Shown here one piece after another: positions 18,201 through 24,623 of a stretch of DNA of 64,000 nucleotides. The translations under genes were made by a program, and so were the position numbers. Source of the DNA: an uncultured Paraprevotella sp. (GTDB lineage: Bacteria; Bacteroidota; Bacteroidia; Bacteroidales; Bacteroidaceae); contig CALUIS010000009.1 in assembly GCA_944320765.1 (NCBI GenBank), positions 1-64,000 of the forward strand. Reading direction: 5' to 3'. A model generated the notes under the pieces. That model had not been told where the DNA came from. It did not search any database and saw only the letters and a program-made list of their open reading frames with translations. How positions within the stretch are numbered: the stretch's first letter is position 1; the number at the start of each line of letters is the position of its first letter.

Positions 18201-18563
18201 TTTGTTGCGCTTATGAACTCATCTCTGTTTTATTGGTATTATGTTAACTATTCAGACGGACATAATTTTACTAAAACTGTTATAGGTGATATGCCATTTG
18301 AGTATTTTGACAATACCCAAATCTTACTCTTAACGGATAGTCTGATGAACGATTTAGAGAACAAAGCTAATATAAAAATCGCCAATTATAAATCTACTGG
18401 ACGTATAGAATATCGGGAGTATTATCCCAAAAAATCTAAGCCTATCATTGACGAAATAGACAAAGTTCTTGCCAAGCATTACGGTTTCACCGAAGAAGAA
18501 CTCGACTTCATCATCAACTATGACATTAAATACCGCATGGGCGACGAACTGAACGAAGAATAA
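15276..18563 (+). CDS. Eco57I/PglX-like adenine-specific DNA methyltransferase
   Basis: A 1095-residue protein. An N-terminal helical region (to about 400) is followed by an N6-adenine methyltransferase core with motif I (TILDPTCGSGAF near residue 512) and the catalytic NPPY at about residue 756, then a target-recognition region and a conserved tail (HYGFTEEELDFIINYDIKYRMG). It presumably protects host DNA and sets the sequence specificity of the system. It starts 13 nt after the helicase gene and is followed 4 nt later by the DprA-like gene. G+C falls sharply from just after NPPY (about 17555) to about 18440 and then recovers, suggesting an exchanged recognition domain. Confidence 0.9.
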   Translation: MRRNTFNQYIKDADFRGLFITEMGWNRFHGQAELAPIAIEDKEYWIVTVAERNGFQILACAVDEIPTNTLCKRIDSKLRRSANDYICIFFIPGTEHQQWIAPVKTVEKRDIVTIEYENADKADFLFSKLSDLSFDIDEQTTIVDVKERIQGAFAVNSEKITKDFYAGFRKEHKAFAGFISGIDDQIPATENRNKQWYTSVMLNRLMFCYFIQKKGFLDGNFDYLQEKLRWVQRERGENRFFKTFYRGFLSELFHGGLNSPKHSDEFENVYGRIPYLNGGMFEEHQLERDYADIDIEDEAFVRLFKFFDTWRWHLDTHITASGKDINPDVLGYIFEQYINDRAQMGAYYTKEDITEYIGKNCILPFLMDKVSETSPEAFKPDGYVWRTLRESGDRYIYDAVKKGHTADWQSRIPENIAIGLDTTKPDLLERRKDWNTKTSDAFALPTEIWRETVERLQRCDTLLEKISGGEITHINDFITYNLDIRSFVYDLLHDADDRLFVLHFYKALQRVTILDPTCGSGAFLFAAMNILEPLYEVCIERMQEFNAQNSNWFKPELEEIAHKYRSNIQYFIYKSIILRNLYGVDIMVEATEIAKLRLFLKMMAVVEVDFRADNMGLDPLPDIDFNIRCGNTLVGYATEKELAKDLDNPSDFNQMWANDEFKDKLKTEMQLVATAYETFKAVQFTQSEDMAAFKQAKRGLNERLAKLNELLNRRLHKATTSMPYEDWLASHQPFHWLAEFYQIIHDNGGFDVIIGNPPYVEYSKVRKKYIISNYRCLDSGNLYAYVIERTLNISHIGSRNGMIIQMSAFCTPRMKSFQKVWFANASFASLAFFDDRPGKLFDNLQHIRVVIPILQKGVANHSVNTTCYNKFYSEYRQYLFQTLNYYESTISVMDFSVIKIHTKIEESIIKNIWKMKRKIGSYESENVNSNFVYYGYGYGYFGKILNHRSYFKGDKISESTGDKYFYIQDSYNKDIFVALMNSSLFYWYYVNYSDGHNFTKTVIGDMPFEYFDNTQILLLTDSLMNDLENKANIKIANYKSTGRIEYREYYPKKSKPIIDEIDKVLAKHYGFTEEELDFIINYDIKYRMGDELNEE

Positions 18564-18567
18564 AGTG

Positions 18568-18966
18568 ATGTGTATTTATCTTGGAAATAAAGACTTGCTG
18601 AACAGGCGGAAGATTGGATTTCTTGCATCACGCAAGATTTCCACTTCCGTTGTGTTGCCCACGCTTGATTGGGCGGTAGAAATAAGCAAGCATACTGATG
18701 TTGCCGTTGTAAGTGGTTTCCATTCTCGCCTTGAAAGAGATGTACTTAAATTCCTACTTCAAGGCAAGTGTGGCATCATTGTCGTACTTGCCCGTGGCAT
18801 GTATCGTAAACTTCCAAAGGTCTATGAGGAAGTGATGAATGAAAACCGCTTGCTTATTATCGCTTTAGAAAAAGATACGGTAACACGAGTTTCGGAATAT
18901 ACAGCTCACAAACGAAACAATTATGTCTTGGGCGTTTCAGACGACCTAAAAGTGTATATGGAATAA
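18568..18966 (+). CDS. DprA/SMF-like Rossmann-fold protein
   Basis: A 132-residue protein starting at ATG 18568, 4 nt after the methyltransferase stop and so probably translationally coupled. It resembles a shortened DprA/Smf or LOG-type nucleotide-binding Rossmann domain: IGFLASRKIS corresponds to the 'vGsR' strand-loop, and VVSGFHSRLERDVLKFLL to the 'SGlArGiD' helix region of DprA. There is no second domain. DprA-like proteins are known both in DNA uptake and in defence loci. Its role as a third component of the operon is inferred from spacing. Similarity is seen by eye only. Confidence 0.6.
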   Translation: MCIYLGNKDLLNRRKIGFLASRKISTSVVLPTLDWAVEISKHTDVAVVSGFHSRLERDVLKFLLQGKCGIIVVLARGMYRKLPKVYEEVMNENRLLIIALEKDTVTRVSEYTAHKRNNYVLGVSDDLKVYME

Positions 18967-18968
18967 TA

Positions 18969-20192
18969 TTAGGAATCTATATTTTCCCTTTTCTCTTCAA
19001 AAGAAATAATAGTATCTTTAATTTTCTCTTTTCGCCCAATTTGCTCTGTCACTTTTCTCTCGATAATGACTTGATAAGTCTTATTAAACGATATACCAAA
19101 AGCAACTTGTTTACGAGTTTCATCCAAGAAGCCAGTTGATTTGAAGTCATCTCCTTCAATTGATTCAAAAGAATAGCTTCCAGTTCTGACATTTAAAGAA
19201 TAAAATTTCCCTTCTACTTTGATTTCTTCTTTATCATCGTACTCAAAGTCAGATAAATTTGTTAGGATTTTGTGTGTGTCATCAATATTAATCTGTTCAC
19301 AAATAGAAATCTGCGAAGATATGTTGCACCATTTTAATCCGAAAGATAATCCTTCCGTATGAAGAAATGAAATAAAATCATTATATTTCTTGATGGTTTG
19401 TTTGTCATATAACTCAGAGTATTTTAATATATTTCCCTTAGAATATCCTGAAACAAACAAGCCAACAAATTCTTTAGCAAAATCATCTGCATAAGTTTCT
19501 CCAAATGCAATTTGTTGATTAATAGGTTTTAAAATAATCCTTATAGAACCTGCTAGAGAATACATATATTCATATTGTGTATCTAAGCGTAATTCTCTTT
19601 CTATATTTTGTTTATTGGTTTTGTCTGTAATTCCTTTTTTATGATTCTTAATATATTTGGAAGACATAGATTTTCTTATGTCCTCGATTTTGGGAATAAT
19701 TGTAGCAAATTTGTTTAAAGGAATACTCCCATATCTTACATCACGTCCACCGATATGAATTTCTAAAATACCTGATGAATACTTTTGCGAAATAGCAGAT
19801 AAATCTATATCATCTTTTAGATTAAAATTATAATAAGAATCATCTGTTGGAGTATAATCCTCTGGGAGTTGTGCAATAGAAACAATTTTACAATTGTTAT
19901 ATTGTATATTCTCGTCAATATCTACAATATATACAAATCCATCATTAGGAGAAGTTATAATACTACTTAATGGAATTTTCTTGTCTAAATATTTCTGAAT
20001 AGTAAATATGTCTGTGCGAATTATAATCCACCTATTGGCATGAGCATCCGCATCCACCCAATAAAATAAATAGTTCTCACCTTTTTCACTAATATAATGA
20101 GAAAGCAAAGGACCATCGAAATAGATTAAATCAGCAACTTTTATGAACTTGCTGAAATCAAAGCTAAAATTCAAACCATCAAATGCTCTCAT
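18969..20192 (-). CDS. Conserved hypothetical protein of the defence island (possible DUF6575-type N-terminus)
   Basis: A 407-residue, A+T-rich gene with no signal peptide and no clear membrane segment. The N-terminal part (LIYFDGPLLSHY, YLFYWVDADAHANRWIII) recalls a DUF6575-like domain, from memory and without a search. The remainder is charged and mixed alpha/beta, with no nuclease or ATPase motif that I can recognise. It overlaps the preceding 146-residue gene by 4 nt (ATGA), so the two form a coupled pair. It ends 2 bp from the end of the DprA-like gene, convergently. I do not assign a function. Confidence 0.8.
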   Translation of the reverse strand: MRAFDGLNFSFDFSKFIKVADLIYFDGPLLSHYISEKGENYLFYWVDADAHANRWIIIRTDIFTIQKYLDKKIPLSSIITSPNDGFVYIVDIDENIQYNNCKIVSIAQLPEDYTPTDDSYYNFNLKDDIDLSAISQKYSSGILEIHIGGRDVRYGSIPLNKFATIIPKIEDIRKSMSSKYIKNHKKGITDKTNKQNIERELRLDTQYEYMYSLAGSIRIILKPINQQIAFGETYADDFAKEFVGLFVSGYSKGNILKYSELYDKQTIKKYNDFISFLHTEGLSFGLKWCNISSQISICEQINIDDTHKILTNLSDFEYDDKEEIKVEGKFYSLNVRTGSYSFESIEGDDFKSTGFLDETRKQVAFGISFNKTYQVIIERKVTEQIGRKEKIKDTIISFEEKRENIDS

Positions 20193-20629
20193 AATAATGT
20201 TTCTTTTACTGTGAATTTTTTCAACAAATCACAATCTTTATATTCATATAAGTCAAAATGAGATTCAGCATTAGCGTTTGTTATTAACCCGTCCGAATTG
20301 ACTAAAACACCAAAACTTAAAGAATCGCCTATAGCCAAAGCAATATTGCGCATTGAACCTTTAAGAGCGTTAAATTTTTCAATGGCATTTCCTTCATTTT
20401 CGAAGCACGATAGGGCAAAACCAGAAGTTGTAAGCTTATTATTTTCTGCCGCAGTAATTACCCGTCTCGGATTCTGTTTGTAAACCGGTATGTGATTTTT
20501 TTCAGGAGTTGCAGAAAAAACGAACCTATATGCCAACTTATTGTCAACAGGATATAATGGTGGTAATTGTACCCCGCCATTTATTAGTTCTTCTATTTCT
20601 TTTCTGTATTTAAAATCAGCTATCGGCAT
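20189..20629 (-). CDS. Hypothetical protein, partner of the 407-residue protein
   Basis: A 146-residue soluble protein in an A+T-rich region with no recognisable motif. The sequence (FRFVFSATPEKNHIPVYKQ-like region, residues 35-52, then a small-residue-rich middle and an acidic tail) gives no family assignment. It starts at the ATG at 20629 behind a TATTTTTG promoter element, and its stop overlaps the start of the 407-residue gene by 4 nt. The two are thus an operon facing the helicase-methyltransferase operon, possibly a separate two-gene defence or toxin-antitoxin-like module. Function unknown. Confidence 0.75.
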   Translation of the reverse strand: MPIADFKYRKEIEELINGGVQLPPLYPVDNKLAYRFVFSATPEKNHIPVYKQNPRRVITAAENNKLTTSGFALSCFENEGNAIEKFNALKGSMRNIALAIGDSLSFGVLVNSDGLITNANAESHFDLYEYKDCDLLKKFTVKETLL

Positions 20630-20653
20630 ATTTTATTTTCATTTTTTTGTGTG

Positions 20654-20661
20654 CAAAAATA
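20654..20661 (-). promoter_or_regulatory. -7 element for the 146/407-residue gene pair
   Basis: The minus strand reads TATTTTTG, fitting TAnnTTTG, 25 nt upstream of the ATG at 20629. No convincing -33 element was found. Confidence 0.5.
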
Positions 20662-20755
20662 GATGTTTTGTCGTTTAATAGTAAAGAAATTAACATATAA
20701 ATAATTGCAGAAGACATTTTTTAACATACAACATAGGCTTATGCACAATTATAAC

Positions 20756-20786
20756 TTGGCAATTTAAAATAAAGATTTTATCTTTG
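20756..20786 (+). promoter_or_regulatory. Orphan promoter ahead of a truncated reading frame
   Basis: TTGG at 20756-20759 and TATCTTTG at 20779-20786 form a good Bacteroides-type promoter. It is followed only by a 17-codon frame (20814-20867, MKNTEVSTLQIHYLSSK), which may be a truncated gene start or a small peptide. Confidence 0.5.
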
Positions 20787-21138
20787 TGCCAGCTAATCAC
20801 CCACTTCAAAGCGATGAAGAATACAGAAGTTAGCACGTTACAAATCCATTACCTATCTTCAAAATAGCTCATCGCAATTAACTGATAGATAATGATTTGT
20901 ATTCAGGACGAACAGTTGTTTCCAAACCATTACCTATTCTCTTTTCAACAAATGATAACTTTCTGATTTACAATCATATTTTATTATCGTAGCATTTATC
21001 CAACTCGTAATGCGCGACGCTTCGGCAGCCAACGACAACGTGATAGACGACTTCGACTAGTTGTTCAAAACGTATAGCGAAAAAACCACCCGAAAGATAA
21101 TTTAAGGCGCACGAGGGTCGTTTGCCAAATTGATTGTG

Positions 21139-21146
21139 TATCTTTG
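21139..21146 (+). promoter_or_regulatory. -7 element of the toxin-antitoxin operon
   Basis: TATCTTTG lies 26 nt upstream of the antitoxin ATG at 21172. Because it falls inside a longer open frame, it also argues for the later start. Confidence 0.6.
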
Positions 21147-21171
21147 TAAATGCAACAAACTATATACAATT

Positions 21172-21387
21172 ATGTCGGAAAAAGAACTGAATGCCTATCG
21201 TTTCAATCCGGAGCAAGAGCCAACGGAGGAAATGTTGCAACAAATCATGAAGGAAGTGGCCGAGGAAGCAAAGAAAAGCAACCGGAAAGCCACGGAAGAG
21301 TATTTTGCACAAATGCAAAGAAACGCCTTGAAAAAACAGGCCCAATGGGCAAACGACATAAAAGAGACACTCAATGGAACAAGATGA
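21172..21387 (+). CDS. Probable antitoxin of a zeta-type toxin
   Basis: A 71-residue, strongly charged, probably all-helical protein (EEMLQQIMKEVAEEAKKSNR, then ALKKQAQWANDIKE). It is placed directly before the zeta-toxin gene, whose ATG lies 14 nt inside this gene, an overlap typical of toxin-antitoxin operons. The start at 21172 follows a TATCTTTG promoter. Identification as antitoxin rests on size, order and overlap, not on family similarity that I can verify. Confidence 0.7.
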   Translation: MSEKELNAYRFNPEQEPTEEMLQQIMKEVAEEAKKSNRKATEEYFAQMQRNALKKQAQWANDIKETLNGTR

Positions 21388-21973
21388 ACGCCGTCCCGAA
21401 ATGATAGTGATAGCCGGGCCTAATGGCTCTGGCAAGACATCTGTGACGCAGAGGTTCTTACACCACGAATGGGCAGAAGGCACTCTGTACATCAACCCTG
21501 ACGAAGTGGCGCAAAATAAGTTTGGTGACTGGAACTCACAGGAGGCTGTATGGAAAGCTGCCAACTATTGTGCCGAACTGCGTGAAAAATGCCTGCGCAA
21601 TCACACGAGCTTTGTATTTGAAACGGTAATGTCGGCAAATGACAAGATAGACTTTATAAACCGAGCGAAACGGGAGGGGTTTTTCATCCGTTTGTTTTTC
21701 ATTTCTACGACACATCCATCAATCAATGCGGCGAGAATTGCGAAACGGGTTATGGCTGGAGGGCACGATGTTCCGATTAAAAAAATCATTTCAAGATACA
21801 CCAAGTCAATAGAAAACTGTAAAGTGCTGGCACCAATAGTTGATCGTTTGTATGTTTATGACAATTCAGCAGAAGACCAAGAAGCCCAATTACTGTTTCG
21901 GCTCGTTAATGGCGAGATGAAGAAAATGTATGTCAAGGAAGTCGCGGAATGGGCAAAAATCTTGTTGCCATAA
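21374..21973 (+). CDS. Zeta-toxin-family kinase
   Basis: A 199-residue protein with a Walker A loop at residues 15-22 (GPNGSGKT, Lys21) and the zeta-family segments YINPDEVAQ and SFVFETVMS (the latter resembling the 'fE.T.s' motif). Related zeta toxins phosphorylate UDP-N-acetylglucosamine, or sometimes other small molecules, and stop growth when their antitoxin is lost. This short single-domain form (COG4185-like) is common in Gram-negative bacteria. It overlaps its putative antitoxin by 14 nt and is followed by a restriction-gene remnant. Intact as far as can be seen. Confidence 0.85.
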   Translation: MEQDERRPEMIVIAGPNGSGKTSVTQRFLHHEWAEGTLYINPDEVAQNKFGDWNSQEAVWKAANYCAELREKCLRNHTSFVFETVMSANDKIDFINRAKREGFFIRLFFISTTHPSINAARIAKRVMAGGHDVPIKKIISRYTKSIENCKVLAPIVDRLYVYDNSAEDQEAQLLFRLVNGEMKKMYVKEVAEWAKILLP

Positions 21974-21979
21974 ATAAAG

Positions 21980-22328
21980 CAGAACATGAGATTCCAATTC
22001 AAACCATCAAATCGCATTTTGAGAAAGAACGCCAACTATTCAAGCGCGGCATCAAGTGCCTGTCGCTTTTCTTCATCGAAGAGGTGCCAAATACAAACGT
22101 TATGACGAGGACGGAAACGAAGTGAAAGGCATCTTTCAAGAACTGTTTGAGGAAGAATATGCCTGGCTGATAAACGATGAGTTTCACCTTTGAGACGAAA
22201 GTTACAACGAATATCTGCGACGTTTCTCCCCGCAGGAAGTGCATCGGATGTATTTCTCGATAGACAAGAAAACCAACCGTGTAATTGACGGAAAAGTGGA
22301 AAAGAAATGCTGTGGTGTAACAAACAAA
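21980..22328 (+). pseudogene. Fragment of a type III restriction enzyme Res subunit
   Basis: Translating all three frames gives a broken but recognisable Res-like helicase segment. One frame reads QTIKSHFEKERQLFKRGIK and CLSLFFIEEV up to about 22083. After a frameshift a second frame continues AKYKRYDEDGNEV, FEEEYAWLINDEFHL, an in-frame TGA at about 22193, then YNEYLRRFSPQEVHRMYFSI and DKKTNRVID. This is the central part of type III Res proteins ('LFFIDEVAKY...', 'GYFSIDKK'). Both ends are missing. It directly follows the zeta toxin and runs up to the VapE gene end, so it is relic DNA. Confidence 0.75.
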
Positions 22329-23564
22329 TCACTGAGGAATTTCCACAATCCGGTAACGGTTCCCTTTTATCGTGTGCTTGCGCTCCACGCCGGCGGCCAC
22401 GAGGGCGCGGCTGAAGTCCTGCATCCGGATGCCGGAAAGGGCACCGGGGAATTTCTTACGCAAAAGAGACAGGATTTCCGCCAGGGAACACATCATGCCT
22501 TCTTCATCCGGACGGGCGGCACGGAAATACTGACTGAAGACTTCATCAGCCGGACAAATGCGGTAGTAGCCCGTATTGCGCTGCTGGATGGCGGCCTCAT
22601 CTTCGGACGTGAACCAATAGCGTTCGCCCTGCTCCAGCTCGGCCTTGAGCTGGGCGTAGACCTGCGTGTAGTCGATTCCGTCGCTGTCGATGGGCGACAC
22701 CACGTCCACGCAAAGGAAACGGCGGCTGCCCGAAGGGTCGGACAAAAGTTCGCGGGTGTTGGACGTGCCGATGAACGAAGCGATGCGGGGCAAGCGGCGG
22801 GTATCGCGCTGGTAGGCTTTCCGGATGTGCAGGTCCGTCAGCTGGAGAATGTTTTTCAGCGCGGGATGGCGGCGGACGGGAATGCGGTCGAACTCATCCA
22901 GATTCAACAGCCCCATCTCCACCAACCGGCGTTCCAGCTGCGCGACATTGGACAGGTCGAGGCTGTCCGTATAATAAGCCGACAATTCCGGCGGAAGGAG
23001 CGAACGGCAGAAGGTGGACTTGCCCATCCCTTGTTTTTCACTCACCAGGATGGGAGCCACGCTGTTGGCATAGCGCGGATTAAGCCCCATCCACTGGGCC
23101 GTCAGGGCCAGCATCCAGCGATGGAAGCAGTCCGTCCACCAGGCTTCGGCGGAGACCCGCCGGGCCAGATCGGGCAAGCGGTCGGTCCCGTCCCAAGCGG
23201 GGAGGCGGTCCAGATAGTGGCGGAAAGGATGGTAGGCTTCGATGCGGGATGACTGCAGGAAGCGGGCCATGTCGCGGTCCCAGCAGGCGATGCCGGCCTC
23301 GTGCGCCGAAAGGCAAAGGGCATTGGCATCCCGCTGCGTCACGGGGCGGAACGGCGCGTGGCCCTCCTCTTTCGGACGGAATTCCGTCTGGCCGCTCAAC
23401 AGGTTGTATCGCAAGGCCCAACGGTTCCGGACGAATTGCTCCAGGCGGCATTCCATCTGCTCAGTAGACGAAATTTCTTTGCGCACAGACGAAAATTTCC
23501 TTCTGCACAAAACCCAACGGCGTACCGCACGCCGGACGACTGTATTGATGTCCATGTTTCCCAT
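22329..23564 (-). CDS. VapE/VirE-family P-loop protein
   Basis: A 411-residue protein of the virulence-associated E family found throughout Bacteroides. It has a P-loop (SEKQGMGKST, around residues 178-186), an acidic Walker B-like segment (LLNLDEFDRI) and a sensor-like SFIGTSNTRELLSDPSGSRR-type region. The C-terminal third looks like DUF3874. The fold is that of a superfamily 3-type replication helicase. Its true role is unknown, and such genes often travel with DUF4248, HU-like and P5 genes. Here those partners are 26 kb away at 49.4-50.8 kb. Start at 23564, or Met4 at 23555. Confidence 0.85.
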   Translation of the reverse strand: MGNMDINTVVRRAVRRWVLCRRKFSSVRKEISSTEQMECRLEQFVRNRWALRYNLLSGQTEFRPKEEGHAPFRPVTQRDANALCLSAHEAGIACWDRDMARFLQSSRIEAYHPFRHYLDRLPAWDGTDRLPDLARRVSAEAWWTDCFHRWMLALTAQWMGLNPRYANSVAPILVSEKQGMGKSTFCRSLLPPELSAYYTDSLDLSNVAQLERRLVEMGLLNLDEFDRIPVRRHPALKNILQLTDLHIRKAYQRDTRRLPRIASFIGTSNTRELLSDPSGSRRFLCVDVVSPIDSDGIDYTQVYAQLKAELEQGERYWFTSEDEAAIQQRNTGYYRICPADEVFSQYFRAARPDEEGMMCSLAEILSLLRKKFPGALSGIRMQDFSRALVAAGVERKHTIKGNRYRIVEIPQ

Positions 23565-23579
23565 GCTTCTTTTTTACGG

Positions 23580-23587
23580 CAAAGATG
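23580..23587 (-). promoter_or_regulatory. -7-like element of the VapE gene
   Basis: The minus strand reads CATCTTTG, one base from TAnnTTTG, 16 nt upstream of the ATG at 23564. A 10-bp repeat array lies 21 bp further upstream. Confidence 0.45.
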
Positions 23588-23608
23588 AGGACAGTCCGCA
23601 AATGCCGC

Positions 23609-23658
23609 GCAGGTTTGCGCAGGTTCGTGCAAGTCCGTGCAGGTTTGCGCAGGTTTCA
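23609..23658 (-). repeat. Five tandem 10-bp repeats upstream of the VapE promoter
   Basis: Five contiguous 10-bp units, each starting GCAGGTT or GCAAGTC on the plus strand (minus-strand consensus roughly AACCTGCrCr), fill 23609-23658. One unit per helical turn suggests repeated binding of one protein to one DNA face. A related pair of units precedes the HU-like gene at 49720-49739. No other gene lies in the 340-bp gap 23565-23904 apart from this array and the two promoters. Confidence 0.75.
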
Positions 23659-23835
23659 CCCTCCTTCCACGCCGTTTTCCGCCACCATCCTTCATGTTTC
23701 ATTTCCGCCGCGAAAGCCTGCGTACGGCGGGCTGCGCGCTGAATCTCATCTTTCATCCCTGTTTCAAGTGATAAAAAATGTCACACGCATCCAAAAAAGT
23801 TGGCATCACGCCCCGAAAAAATACCAAATATTGAT

Positions 23836-23843
23836 TATCTTTG
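23836..23843 (+). promoter_or_regulatory. -7 element for the scaffold/GGGtGRT operon
   Basis: TATCTTTG, 61 nt before the ATG at 23905. A leader of roughly 55 nt follows with no obvious structure. Confidence 0.6.
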
Positions 23844-23904
23844 CAAGCAAGAAAAGTCGAAACAACAGGACTTATTATATTACCTATTATAAATTAGTAT
23901 AATT

Positions 23905-24606
23905 ATGGTTTATTCACACGAAGTAGAAAACATGTGTTGCGTGGCCAAAGGCCCGAACCACGGACCGGCTCCCATACCGGAAGAAGGCAAATGGGTGCAG
24001 GCAAAGGAGATTAAAGACATCTCAGGTTTGACTCACGGCATCGGTTGGTGCGCTCCCCAGCAGGGTGCTTGCAAACTGACACTGAACGTGAAGGAAGGCG
24101 TCATCCAGGAATGCTTGGTAGAGACTATCGGCTGCTCGGGCATGACCCACTCCGCAGCCATGGCCTCTGAAATCCTGCCGGGCAAGACCATCCTGGAAGC
24201 CCTGAACACCGACTTGGTTTGCGATGCCATCAACACGGCCATGCGCGAATTGTTCCTCCAGATTGTCTACGGCCGCACGCAGTCCGCTTTCTCCGAGGGC
24301 GGCCTGATGATCGGTGCCGGACTGGAAGACTTGGGCAAGGGCTTGCGCAGCCAGACCGGCACGCTGTACGGCACGCTGGCCAAAGGCACACGCTACTTGG
24401 AACTGACCGAAGGCTACATCACCAAGATGTTCCTCGACAAGGACGACCAGGTTTGCGGTTATGAATTCGTGCACATGGGCAAGTTCATGGAGGCCGTGAA
24501 GAAGGGCGTTCCCGCCGACGAGGCCTTGAAGTCTGTGACGGGTACGTATGGCCGTACGAAGCCGGAGCAGGGAATTGTTAAAGCTATTGACCCACGTAAA
24601 GAATAA
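23905..24606 (+). CDS. NifU-like iron-sulfur cluster scaffold protein
   Basis: A 233-residue protein related to the N-terminal scaffold domain of NifU/IscU. The cysteines expected to hold a transient Fe-S cluster are visible: Cys49 and Cys56 (GWCAPQQGACKL), Cys70, Cys77 (ETIGCSGMTHS), plus a Cys11-Cys12 pair. It is followed 17 nt later by the GGGtGRT gene, and the pair is a recurring arrangement in anaerobes. The target protein is not known. It is unlinked to isc or suf genes here. Codon use is like that of highly expressed genes. Confidence 0.85.
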   Translation: MVYSHEVENMCCVAKGPNHGPAPIPEEGKWVQAKEIKDISGLTHGIGWCAPQQGACKLTLNVKEGVIQECLVETIGCSGMTHSAAMASEILPGKTILEALNTDLVCDAINTAMRELFLQIVYGRTQSAFSEGGLMIGAGLEDLGKGLRSQTGTLYGTLAKGTRYLELTEGYITKMFLDKDDQVCGYEFVHMGKFMEAVKKGVPADEALKSVTGTYGRTKPEQGIVKAIDPRKE

Positions 24607-24623
24607 TAAGGAGGAACCAGACT

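Larger units (their letters stand above)
20630..21171. other. Non-coding 542 bp with promoters and gene remnants
   Basis: No full gene is seen. It contains a minus-strand promoter for the 146-residue gene, and a plus-strand promoter followed by a 17-codon open frame (20814-20867). The phrase CCATTACCTAT appears twice (about 20846 and 20926). A G+C-richer scrap at 21010-21120 reads as broken coding sequence (MRDASAANDNVIDDFD, stop, then more open frame with a second stop). It looks like the scar of deleted genes between the unknown pair and the toxin-antitoxin pair. Confidence 0.5.
10411..22328. mobile_element. Accessory defence island (limits approximate)
   Basis: This stretch has lower and uneven G+C compared with both flanks. 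It starts with a tyrosine recombinase, carries a helicase/methyltransferase/DprA-like operon, two A+T-rich unknown genes, a zeta toxin-antitoxin pair and decayed restriction genes, and ends against the VapE-like gene. I did not find direct repeats marking its ends, so it is described as an island rather than a defined element. Confidence 0.55.

Noticed and set aside
11882..18966. Complete DISARM or BREX system
   Set aside because: No drmA or drmB, no PglZ, BrxL or BrxC/PglY gene is present in the island. Only a helicase and a methyltransferase resemble DISARM parts.
23609..23658. CRISPR array
   Set aside because: The units are 10 bp and contiguous with no spacers, and no cas gene is present.
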